DNA from: Polymyxa betae
Taxonomy: Eukaryota; Endomyxa; Phytomyxea; Plasmodiophorida; Plasmodiophoridae
DNA length: 28,333 nt
Direction: 5' to 3'
Assembly: GCA_003693705.1 (NCBI GenBank)
Contig: RBZT01000887.1
Span: 1 to 28,333 of the forward strand
Part shown: piece after piece, positions 20,941-28,333 of the stretch
Numbering within the stretch: the stretch's first letter is position 1
Layout of the letters: each line of letters opens with the position of its first letter
Program-made: the position numbers and the translations under genes
Notes under the pieces: generated by a model
The model's input: the letters and a program-made list of their open reading frames with translations, nothing else
Databases searched by the model: none
Told to the model about the DNA's origin: nothing

Positions 20941-21567
20941 AAGAACCCAGTCTGAAACATTAAACCCGACTATAGGTCGATGAAAACCCTAGTTGCAGTG
21001 GTGTCTCCGCCAAGGTCGTCGAAAACCCTAGTTGCAGTGGTGGCCCCGACTCGGTGGTTGACAAACCCTCGCTGCAGTCGTTGCCCCCCGACCCGGTCGT
21101 TGAAACGTTGCAAACCCTTGTCGCAGTCGTTGCTGATGCTATCAATGATCAGTTAACGCTCAGGACCGCTCATAAGCAGCCCCATCCCCCTATTAACATG
21201 AACTTTTTCTGCGCATTTATCCTGTTAAGTGTCGGTTGTTGGGCGTCGCAAGGCTTTCAAGTCATCCGGATCTCCATCCCCGAATGCACTTATCTGATGG
21301 AGAGAAACGCATCCCCGAGAGAGAAAGAGAGAACAATCGGATCGGTTTCGTTACGAAGACAGATTGAATCGATTCTGTTAAAAATCACATTGAGAGCCTC
21401 ATTAAACTGAATCGGATTGCGATGATTTGGATTCTCGTGGCTTTTTATCGGGATAGATTCATATTGATCCGGAGAAGGTTGGAGCGCTGGGCCGTACCCG
21501 CCCAATGACGAATGCGCTAACCGGGGGGCGATCCTCGTCCTGTCACACATGAGATCGAATTGATTCG
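20941..21567. other. Divergent intergenic region with degenerate repeats
   Basis: This 627-bp gap separates the lipase start (-) from the CEP131 start (+). The lipase-proximal part holds about four copies of a 39-45 bp unit (20970-21140). The rest shows no coding signal. Confidence 0.5.
20970..21140. repeat. Degenerate ~40-bp tandem repeat containing telomere-like motif
   Basis: Four units each contain AAACCCTAGTTGCAGTGG or a variant (AAACCCTCGCTGCAGTCG, AAACCCTTGTCGCAGTCG), followed by a C-rich GTTGCCCC-type segment. The first two units are the most alike. The common word AAACCCTA is a plant-type telo-box. The repeats lie just upstream of the lipase start codon. Confidence 0.75.
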
Positions 21568-22792
21568 ATGATGGGTGAGAGCCCGGGATGTCGTCAGTTC
21601 CTGGATTTCCTGGACGAGCAGGCCCGCGACATCCGCTCCGAGGACATCGTCGTCGACGGGGAGGCCGCCGCCGCCGATTCCGCTGCTGCTGATCATGACG
21701 ACCTGACAGAGACGGAACCGACCGGGTCGGTGTTCAAACAGATCAAAGAGAAGATGATCTCACTGCAGCTGCGTCTATCCGAGACCGAGACCGATCTCGA
21801 TCTAACCCGCGAAGCGCTGCAGAAAGCTCGTGGACAGATTCGAGACGGAATCGACGTCGTGAAGCGGGACTGCGCCGATCACGTCCGCCGCCAACGGGGT
21901 AGTACCGGCGGCCCCGGCCACATCCGTCCCATCCCGGTTCTGACCATCTGGCTATGCAGAGGAGTTCGACGCCGTGCTGCAGAGGCAGATGGCGTTCTCG
22001 AAGAAGGTGTTGGAGGAGAAGGAGGCGCTGGCTATGAAGGTCGATGAATTGATTGAGGCAGCCAAGCAAAGAGAGACGCAGATGACGGTGCAAATCACGG
22101 AACTCAAGGTTAGGGTTTAGGGTTTGGCAACAAGTGGGCGATGTTGGATTGATGTGAAGTCTGTTGTTGTAGGAGCAGGAGCAGAAGAAGTTACAGAAGA
22201 TGAAAGCGGCCATGAAGGCGGCCGAGAAAGTTCGTCGCGATCGTCTGATCGAGGAGATGCGCGCTACAATCAAGCAGGATACAGTCCGGGCTCTGGAGCC
22301 GGAACTTCAGCGCCTGATCGACCAGCATAACGACGAACGGCGAAGTAAAACCCCCAAACCCTAAACCCTAGTCCTCTGACGAACACTCACACAGGGGCCG
22401 CTGACGAGCGTGATCAGGCTCTACGACAACAGAACGAGGCGCATCAGGCCGCCCTACAACAGCTACGCGAACAGCTTCAGATCGAACATCAGCACCAGAT
22501 CGATCAGGAGCGTCGAATCGCACACGATCGACTCGACCGCGCCGTACAGGACCAGCAGTGGGCCGCGGACCAGGCCCGGCGCCGGTACGACCAGGAGCTG
22601 GACGCCGAGCGCAAACGAATCGCGCTGGAGCGCGGCGAAGAGAAGCGGGCGTTCGATCAGGTGCTGAAGAGGATGCGGCAAAGAATCGAGACGAAGACGA
22701 CCTCGAGCGGCGGCGTTCGCGATAGCACGGACGAGCTGCAATTCGGGGACGATTTCTGGAAATTCAGCACTGGCGATCGTGGCAGCAGCTAG
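21568..22792 (+). CDS. CEP131: CEP131/AZI1-like centriolar coiled-coil protein
   Basis: Exons 21568-21898, 21960-22108, 22173-22344 and 22395-22792 give 349 residues. The introns are 61, 64 and 50 bp. The spliced protein is almost all coiled coil after an acidic, Ala/Asp-rich N-terminus. Two blocks match the conserved core of CEP131/AZI1 (dilatory in flies): KVRRDRLIEEMRATIKQDTV then RALEPELQRLIDQHNDE, and QQWAADQARRRYDQELDAER. The first lies in the third exon and the second in the fourth. CEP131 acts at centriolar satellites and the ciliary transition zone in cilium assembly. Human CEP131 exceeds 1000 residues, so this is a core-only form or an incomplete model. Introns 2 and 3 contain telomere-like repeats, and intron 2 uses one as its donor (GTTAGG). 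Confidence 0.82.
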
Positions 22793-22978
22793 GGTTCTAG
22801 GGTTCTATTGGCTAGGGTTCTACTGTACTCTAGGCTAGGGTTGGGACGAATCTATGAGAAAATCGCTAACATAGAATGAAGTATTATTTTCATATCTGAT
22901 GAGACGATGCTGCTGCGTCTCTTTACACTATACCGGGAGTCAGCAAAACCCTAAACCCTAGAGATAACACCCGCCTAC
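22793..22978. repeat. Degenerate telomere-like motifs between convergent stops
   Basis: 22791-22842 repeats CTAGGGTT or close variants about five times, and 22945-22962 reads AAACCCTAAACCCTA in the opposite sense. It lies between the CEP131 stop and the stop of the membrane-protein gene. It could form part of 3' UTRs. Confidence 0.7.
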
Positions 22979-23336
22979 CTAATCCTTCGCCTTCGGGTGC
23001 AGAATCATCTGCGGTATCGACTTCCCATCCTATACAGAAACCATCAGATCACCACCACCATGCCTGGGGCGGTACTGGCCCGCCCGGCCCTCGTACCTTG
23101 GTCGTGATCAGCTGATTGTGCGGATCGTACACGTAGATGGCGAACACGCAGAACAGGAGGACGAAGAGAGCGAAGGCGCCGACGAACCCGCTCGGGACGA
23201 GGACGGCCAGGACGACGAGAAGGGTGGCGTAGACGCCGATCGAGACGAGGAGCGGCATGAACATGAAGGCGAGCAGGCGAATGGCGATATTGGGGACGTG
23301 ACCCGACGACAGCAGGGTGGATTCACCGCCGGCCAT
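22979..23336 (-). CDS. Small two-span membrane protein (VMA21-like topology)
   Basis: Exons 23097-23336 and 22979-23029 give 96 residues, with a 67-bp intron (23030-23096). ATG 23336 follows an open frame without an earlier ATG. Two hydrophobic segments, about residues 17-44 (LLAFMFMPLLVSIGVYATLL) and about 49-68 (GAFALFVLLFCVFAIYVY), flank a short loop with Pro-Ser-Gly. The tail is polar (DPHNQLITTK spliced to DGKSIPQMILHPKAKD). Size and two-helix topology recall V-ATPase assembly factor VMA21 and other small ER membrane proteins, but no family signature is certain. The spliced tail uses a normal donor and acceptor and ends at a stop soon after. Confidence 0.65.
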
Positions 23337-25138
23337 GACGAAGGGCGTTCGCGAGTAGGCAATCGTGCTAATCTGAATGACGGGGAATGAACGTCTGTGC
23401 TTGGGACACACAACCGAATAGGGCTATCTGAGATGTGATGGGTCGGGCCTGGGGCGTTCGGATCGGCGGCGTCCAATGGCCGCCTCTCCCACAAGATTCA
23501 ACTGAATCGATTCATCGGCGTCCGCTGATCACCGGATTCCTTCACATCGTTGGTGAAGGCGTTGCGAGGGCCCTTCGTTGCGCTTCTTCGTGATGGGTCT
23601 TGATTGGGACTAGGATTGGATCGAAGGCGGATCCATATTACACTCGTTCTGCAGTTTCCGATGATCGATAACAATGATTCAATAAACCTGTCGTATCTAT
23701 TATCAATGCATGATGAAAGATCTTGGAATTAGGTCTTGTATGGGAGATGATCGAGCAGAGAGGCTGTGAGCATTGGTGTGGCGCTTTCAGCGAGTTGAAT
23801 GTTGGTGGGTCGTTAAACGACCATGCCTCGTAAACCCTAACCCTCGAATGGTGGTAGATCATACTTCAATGCTACTTTTCGCGATCCTGATTCGATCCAT
23901 GAAATTGGTCGTTACATTGGAGAACGTCCGCCCCTGATCTTCGCGGCATCGCTGTGTTCACGACGTTTCCGAGGGTCGCGTGGTCCAAAATATAACGGCG
24001 CAATAGCAACGTTCATCACCTCGGTCTGAACGAACATCCTTCAATCACAAATGCATGAAAACCGCAACGACAGTCGGAAGCAGAACAACTCCAACGACAC
24101 TGTCAACATCAAGGACCAGTACGGTTCACGGGAATCGATGTCGTGATGCATGGTGTCGAGGCAGCGCCGAAACCAACTGCAACAAAATCACGACTTGGCT
24201 GAGTAGATTGACCTGATATTGGGACTTGATTTACCAACGATCGCGTTCAGATCGCCGGGTTCGATGTCAGCGAATATTTGTTCATGAAAGCACCGTGATC
24301 GATATCTTGGACCCGTCGTCGACCAAGCCGTGCACGCCCACAAGTCCAAATCGTTCCTGATCACATACGTGCTCGTTGTTATCAACCCTAATATGCCCAT
24401 TTTTCTGAATTGTTACCCACTTGAAATTATCTACGTGATTGTGAGTTTTGATAAATGTCTGGGCAACGAATCTATGAACCTTTCTAGAGTATCGTATTTT
24501 AACCTGGTATAAAACTACAAGAATACGGTTTCTCTCCTCTTATATTATATAAATTTCCATTGAAGTCGATGAAATAATCTGGGAATTCACTTGATACGCT
24601 TTAAAAATATTAGATAATTATATGATTTCCTTTTTAAATAAATTATCAAAGTATGTTTTTCGACAGATTATACCATATGAACATCAATGCCACCAATTCG
24701 AATAATGCCACTAGTAAGCAACTTTGCGGTTCCCAAACCGATACAATCGCCGGCTTCGAAAATGATTGCGAACACCGGGGTACCTTCGATCCGTTAGGTT
24801 TAGTTTTTCATGGGTTCCGATAATAACGTCAACTGCTGAAAATGAGACCAAGAGATGTGGTAAATGATCACCATACTCGTTTGGCCTTGACGATTGGTAT
24901 GTCCAACTGCCGCTCCTACTGGGCCCAGGACTTCTTGCAAATTTGCTATGGAACCCCCACTATAACCCTAACCCGCGAACAAAAGATTGCCGCGGGTTCC
25001 CCATTCCTAGAAACGACAAAGTTAGAAATAAAACATAGCAAATTGACATGAGATTTGCAGATGGACCAATCTCCTCAGCGAGATTCTTAAGAGTGATGGC
25101 GGACACCAGCACCCGGAGAAACGATAGGCAGTCCCTCA
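23337..25138. other. Long region without a recognised gene
   Basis: About 1.8 kb with no ORF or splice-joined frame that I can support. Telomere-like words occur at about 23833-23843 (AAACCCTAACCC) and 24963-24976. The stretch 24480-24680 is notably AT-rich. Plus-strand frames around 24260-24510 look faintly protein-like but are broken by stops and may be a decayed gene. Confidence 0.4.
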
Positions 25139-25953
25139 TCACGAGGCAACGACGCGTCTGCCTCGCTGCCTCCAGATCCCAGTCTTGACGGCTGGCATCC
25201 GCAGTACGTTCACGATCTGAGTTTGTTCCTCATTGGTGAAGGCATCCAGAACTCCTTGCGTGTTTACGAATTCTAAGATGAGCGCAACAACTGCTGACAG
25301 AACTAATCGTTGCGCCAGAGTGTTTCGCTTCGTTGTTAGTTTACCGGAAATGGCAGTGGCGATTACACGGTTCTCAGCGATTAGAAGGGCTGCGACTTCA
25401 CTTTCCGTCAGTAACTTAGCCACCCGTGGCGTTGCGGAGTACCGAAAGTACTCTCTGAGCCATTGGGGCTCCGCTTCGGGTGGTTGAGTCGCCTCCTCGG
25501 TGTTAGCCGGGGCTGGCGGGACGGAGGGCGCATCTCCAGAGGTTGCCTCTGTTGACGTTGTTGACCCCGTGACAGCTAGCAGAGGTTCCCTCTATTGCCA
25601 TCGGGGTGGGCTGGTTGCTAAAAGCAGCTAAGTCCCGGAGGGATCGCTCCAGCCCGTAGATAGACTCAATCTCTCCTGATATAGTGGGCAGGGCGCCGTT
25701 GATGATTGCACAGACCAGGTCCTTCAACGCCGTCGGGCAGGTCGCCAGGATGGAATCGCCGCTCTTCAAAAGCGATGGTACAAGCTGGGTCGGCAACACC
25801 ACGATCTGTACGTTGCTGCTGTGTAGGTTCTTGATCAGCAAACTTCGGTTCATCAAAAGCAATGATAATGTCATGGTACAAATCGTCTCGCTGGTAATCG
25901 TCTATTGGAACGTGTTGTATTCGCTCGTTTTGCAGCTCGATCTGCTGTCGCAT
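25139..25953 (-). CDS. Probable spliced gene of unknown function
   Basis: Three overlapping minus-strand frames look coding in succession. The first starts at ATG 25953 (MRQQIELQNERIQHVPIDDY). The second holds DSILATCPTALKDLVCAIIN and IYGLERSLRDLAAFSN. The third has a Ser/Thr/Pro/Glu-rich linker, PQWLREYFRYS, then a helical end (KLLTESEVAALLIAENRVIA). A numerically consistent model is 25798-25953, 25666-25763 and 25139-25589 (234 residues). Its introns would be 34 and 76 bp, which is tentative; a frameshifted pseudogene would look the same. The start is supported by a TATA-like box about 40 bp upstream. I do not recognise the family. The helical C-terminal half is the most protein-like part. 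Confidence 0.4.
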
Positions 25954-26483
25954 AGGTTCTCAGTGGCCCTAAATCCCTTGCTTTCTGATCTATATAAGCC
26001 CAATTTTCTCAAATCAAACATCCAAGCACATAGTCATTTTACATTCCTGTGACGATAGGGGTCATCGCCATCCCAGACGTGCCAGAATGCGATTAACGTT
26101 GCAACGTGACATTTTCCGCTTCTGTAAGCTATTTCGTAAAGCCATCTATCGCCATACTTTCGCTTTGAATGTATAGCGACTTACGGCCAACCTCTAGAGC
26201 CATCCTGAATGATTCAGTATCACTGAGAAACTGTGTTTTTTACACGGTTACCTGCGAGTGCCAACGCAGTCATTAACTGCTCCGAAAACAAAGGGAAATG
26301 ATTTCAATCTCTTGTGAAGATGATGAGCTATCGCGGAAACAAAGCTACGAACATCTTTCTTTGATGCTTTCTCCTCAGGTGAAATCCGCACTTGAGAAGA
26401 TACTTAATCAGAGTTAGATCAAGATGGCCACGATCCAGGCAGACCAAGTTGCTTCACCTGACCTGTTCAGGTAACTGTTCAGA
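25954..26483. other. Intergenic region
   Basis: No coding signal, repeat or RNA gene was seen apart from the TATA-like box near 25991. Confidence 0.4.
25991..25997 (-). promoter_or_regulatory. TATA-like box upstream of the 25953 start
   Basis: On the minus strand it reads TTATATAG, about 40 bp before ATG 25953. It is a good match to a TATA element but is otherwise unsupported. A TATA box this close to the start codon would leave a very short 5' UTR. Confidence 0.35.
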
Positions 26484-26747
26484 TTAAAGTGACCTAATTA
26501 AAAGCAAGCGAACAACATCTGCGAAGCTTTCTCCTTTGCCAAGCAGGCGCATTCCAAGAAGCAAACCTGTTGTCAACGAAACAGCGTTCGTAGATACTAT
26601 ATCAAACGCCTTCATTAAAACGGTCCCGACATCTTGCACGTTTTTCTTCTTTTCTTTTCTTATCTTGGTCTTGCTTGAACTTGAATTGAATAGTGAAGTA
26701 GTCGTTCGAAACTTCGTCATACGTTGCGTCCAAAGTAAGACGACCAT
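26484..26747 (-). CDS. Doubtful small ORF (87 aa)
   Basis: ATG 26747 opens a frame to the stop at 26484. Its N-terminal half is low complexity (Ser/Lys/Thr-rich, from a T-rich plus strand). Its C-terminal half is a plausible hydrophobic helix (STNAVSLTTGLLLGMRLLGK). An alternative frame for the N-terminal half (FRAHGRLTLDATYDEVSNDY) can be spliced to the same C-terminus over a 43-bp intron, but it has no ATG. The helix may be real; the gene model is unresolved. Confidence 0.25.
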   Translation of the reverse strand: MVVLLWTQRMTKFRTTTSLFNSSSSKTKIRKEKKKNVQDVGTVLMKAFDIVSTNAVSLTTGLLLGMRLLGKGESFADVVRLLLIRSL

Positions 26748-26915
26748 GGGCTCGGAAGACCAGAGAGGAAAGAGACAGAATTGACACGTGTTGAGAGAGA
26801 GACAAAGAACTCTAGTTGTATTATTAGTAAGAGAAGCGGTTGCGGTGTTCGCAGAGAGGTTAAAGGGAAACCAGTGGAAAACCAGAGTGTCATTTTCAGA
26901 ACTCAAACCAAAAAA

Positions 26916-27010
26916 TGACGCATTATAGGGTCTTATAACGTGTCTTTTAATGCGTCATTTTTGAGAATAAATTCTAAAAATGACACGTTATAAGACCCTA
27001 AAATGCGTCA
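26916..27010. repeat. Long inverted repeat (29-bp arms, 37-bp loop)
   Basis: Left arm 26916-26944 (TGACGCATTATAGGGTCTTA and following) pairs with right arm 26982-27010 with a single mismatch. The loop has its own TTTTAATGCGTCATTTTTGA inverted words. Flanking fragments GAACTCAAA and CCAGAGT also recur in inverted order outside the arms. Such a structure fits a MITE-like element or a hairpin at a viral or mobile-element border. Confidence 0.85.
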
Positions 27011-27477
27011 TCTGGTTTTTTACTCTGGGGCGTGGTTTTTGAGTTCAATTTTCAAAAATGACAACAGATTAATCCGTCCATTCTGATAGATTAATCCCTC
27101 TCAATCCGCCATTTGTAATTTTTGAAATCAGATTTAAAAAAATGACGATATATTACTATGATATTTATTTATAATAATCCTTATATTTTCGTGCCAGGCA
27201 AGCGTGCCAGGCAAACCCCCTTTCGTGCCAGGCAAACCCCCTAAAATGCCAGGCAAGAATTCCTAAAATCGGCGAAAAATGCCATTTTCCCATACAAAAA
27301 TGACCTCGTGCTAGGCAAAGCGCTCGTGCCAGGCAAAATCAGCGAAATCGCACAGAATAAAAAATTTTTATATCACTTCCACGTATTCATCAAAATATCA
27401 ATCAAAATAAACCCACCGGCACACCATGAATTAAATGGATAATTTATTTGAAATAATGTTGGGGGTTTATTGTAATA
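27011..27477. other. AT-rich non-coding spacer
   Basis: Apart from the TGCCAGGCA copies, this part holds repeated AAAAATGAC words (27054, 27138, 27295) and AT-rich sequence. There is no ORF of note. Confidence 0.5.
27191..27335. repeat. Six dispersed TGCCAGGCA-type repeats
   Basis: Copies at 27191, 27204, 27225, 27246, 27308 (one base differs, GTGCTAGGCA) and 27326 share GTGCCAGGCAA or ATGCCAGGCAA. The core TGCC-A-GGCA is palindromic around its centre, so each copy could bind a dimeric protein. Spacing is irregular (13-62 bp). Confidence 0.85.
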
Positions 27478-27735
27478 ATGGATAATATTTCTTTTTGTAT
27501 AACTTGCGATAAAGAAACAGAAAGTGATGATTGTTGTGCTTTATGTAATAAATCAATGTGCGTTGATTGTGAGGATTTTAAACATACAAAAAAAGGTGTT
27601 ATTTATACTGGTAAGGAAGATCAATATATTTGTGGAGAATGTGCGTCTGAATGTATAAAAATATGTATGAGCAAAAAGTTAATTGATCATTCATATAGTG
27701 ATGATTTTGAGAGATATTTATTTGCTGAAAAATAA
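27478..27735 (+). CDS. FYVE/treble-clef-like zinc-finger protein, AT-rich intronless ORF
   Basis: 85 residues, ATG 27478 to TAA 27735. Four CxxC pairs are at C7/C10, C20/C23, C28/C31 and C52/C55. The spacing CxxC-x9-CxxC-x4-CxxC-x20-CxxC resembles a FYVE or PHD-type cross-brace finger. The x4 between the second and third pairs is the FYVE spacing, but the basic RRHHC motif that binds phosphoinositide is absent, so lipid binding is not implied. The codons are strongly AT-biased, unlike the host genes. The ORF has no intron and starts about 60 bp before the next ORF begins. It could be from a virus or mobile element, or a small host gene in AT-rich DNA. Confidence 0.6.
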   Translation: MDNISFCITCDKETESDDCCALCNKSMCVDCEDFKHTKKGVIYTGKEDQYICGECASECIKICMSKKLIDHSYSDDFERYLFAEK

Positions 27736-27800
27736 ATAATTAAACAGAAATGAACCGGGGAAAATATTTAAAATAAAAAAATACTTCAAAATAATAATTA

Positions 27801-28055
27801 ATGTTTAATAACAAAATTGCTCTTATTTTTGATGATGGGGTAAATTTCTTTTTAGTAACCCGAAAGAATGAAGATTATGAAATTTCTGAAACGAGAAATC
27901 AGAAAAGACAAATCACACATTCAATTGATAAATCATTAAAAAAATTCTTCAAACAAGTAGGAGGGGAAATTGAAATTAATGATATTAATAATGCTTGTGA
28001 TGATATAAGTAGAAACAATGATCCGGAACAAAAACGGGGTAGTTTTCAATCCTAA
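27801..28055 (+). CDS. AT-rich intronless ORF, unknown (84 aa)
   Basis: ATG 27801 to TAA 28055, 65 bp after the previous stop and on the same strand. The product begins MFNNKIALIFDDGVNFFLV and is rich in Asn, Lys, Glu and Ile, with a predicted beta start and a lysine-rich helix (SIDKSLKKFFKQVGGEIEIN). I recognise no domain. Composition matches the neighbouring finger ORF, so the two probably share an origin and perhaps a transcript. Confidence 0.5.
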   Translation: MFNNKIALIFDDGVNFFLVTRKNEDYEISETRNQKRQITHSIDKSLKKFFKQVGGEIEINDINNACDDISRNNDPEQKRGSFQS

Positions 28056-28072
28056 AAAACCCTAATAAATTA

Positions 28073-28333
28073 ATATCTTTTTAGAATTCCAAAAACCCAG
28101 TCCCAAAAAGACCCCTAAGTCCAGGGCCTATGAAAAATTCAAAAATATCTTTTTAGAATTCCAAAAACCCAGTCCCAAAAAGACCCCTAAGTCCAGGGGC
28201 TATGAAAAATTCAAAAATATCTTTTTAGAATTCCAAAAACCCAGTCCCAAAAAGACCCCTAAGTCCAGGGACTATGAAAACCCTAAAACAAAATCTCTTT
28301 TTAGAATTCAAAAAATTTAAAAAAGTCCGTAAA
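28073..28333. repeat. 72-bp satellite, three full copies plus a diverged fourth
   Basis: Copies start at 28073, 28145 and 28217 with period exactly 72 bp, and a diverged partial copy starts at about 28293 and runs to the window end. Each contains TTTTTAGAATTCCAAAAACC, then CCCAAAAAGACCCC and CTAAGTCCAGGG. The full copies differ by only one or two bases, near GGGCCTATG, GGGGCTATG and GGGACTATG. Telomere-like CCCTAA words flank the array at 28059 and 28280. Confidence 0.9.

Noticed and set aside
22791-22962. A true chromosome end
   Set aside because: The telomere-like words are degenerate, in both orientations and between genes, so they are interstitial.
24188-24512. Overlapping frames on both strands around 24.2-24.5 kb
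   Set aside because: Broken by stops and not joinable by plausible introns; at most a remnant.
1-28333. CRISPR array, bacterial operon, tRNA or rRNA genes
   Set aside because: No regularly spaced repeat-spacer pattern and no tRNA or rRNA signature was seen; gene structure is eukaryotic.

Overview
The window is nuclear DNA from a eukaryote with a compact genome. Most genes are split by very short GT...AG introns, usually 40-60 bp with extremes of about 34 and 173 bp. Splicing at those sites restores the reading frame and known protein motifs in nine recognised genes. Plant-type telomere-like motifs (CCCTAAA/TTTAGGG) are scattered through introns and gaps. A CEP131/AZI1 homologue suggests a lineage that builds a cilium or flagellum. 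I cannot name the species; a free-living or parasitic protist is the safest reading.

Layout. 694-1699 (+) is a short-chain dehydrogenase. 2421-3744 (-) is a zf-4CXXC_R1 (CDCA7-like) protein. 4329-7314 (-) is a 14-exon cytosolic ENGASE (GH85). 7899-9780 is bounded by a 20-bp inverted repeat, has AC-rich ends of low GC, and holds a small three-exon gene (-) and an AT-rich ORF (+). 9983-12604 (+) is an intronless proline-rich coiled-coil protein. 13060-13845 (-) is a C2H2 finger protein. 14062-16290 (-) is NOL10/Enp2, and it shares a 122-bp divergent promoter with an SLC25A39/40-type mitochondrial carrier (16413-17617, +). 17676-18470 (-) is ATPAF1/Atp11. 18638-20940 (-) is a DUF3336-patatin triacylglycerol lipase. 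21568-22792 (+) is a short CEP131 homologue. 22979-23336 (-) is a two-span membrane protein. 25139-25953 (-) is an unrecognised, probably spliced gene.

The last 1.4 kb (about 26.9-28.3 kb) changes character. It is AT-rich and intronless, with a near-perfect 29-bp-arm hairpin, six TGCCAGGCA-type repeats, two small ORFs (one with a FYVE-like four-CxxC finger) and a 72-bp satellite. Together with the 9.2-9.8 kb stretch this looks like DNA of different origin from the host genes, perhaps an integrated DNA virus or a mobile element. That origin is inference.

The recognised genes are mostly housekeeping: ribosome biogenesis (NOL10), mitochondrial F1 assembly (ATPAF1), mitochondrial transport (SLC25A39/40), N-glycan disposal (ENGASE) and lipid mobilisation (SDP1/TGL-type lipase). 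They do not form one pathway. Packing is tight: the carrier and ATPAF1 converge with 58 bp between stop codons, and CEP131 and the membrane protein converge with 186 bp between them.
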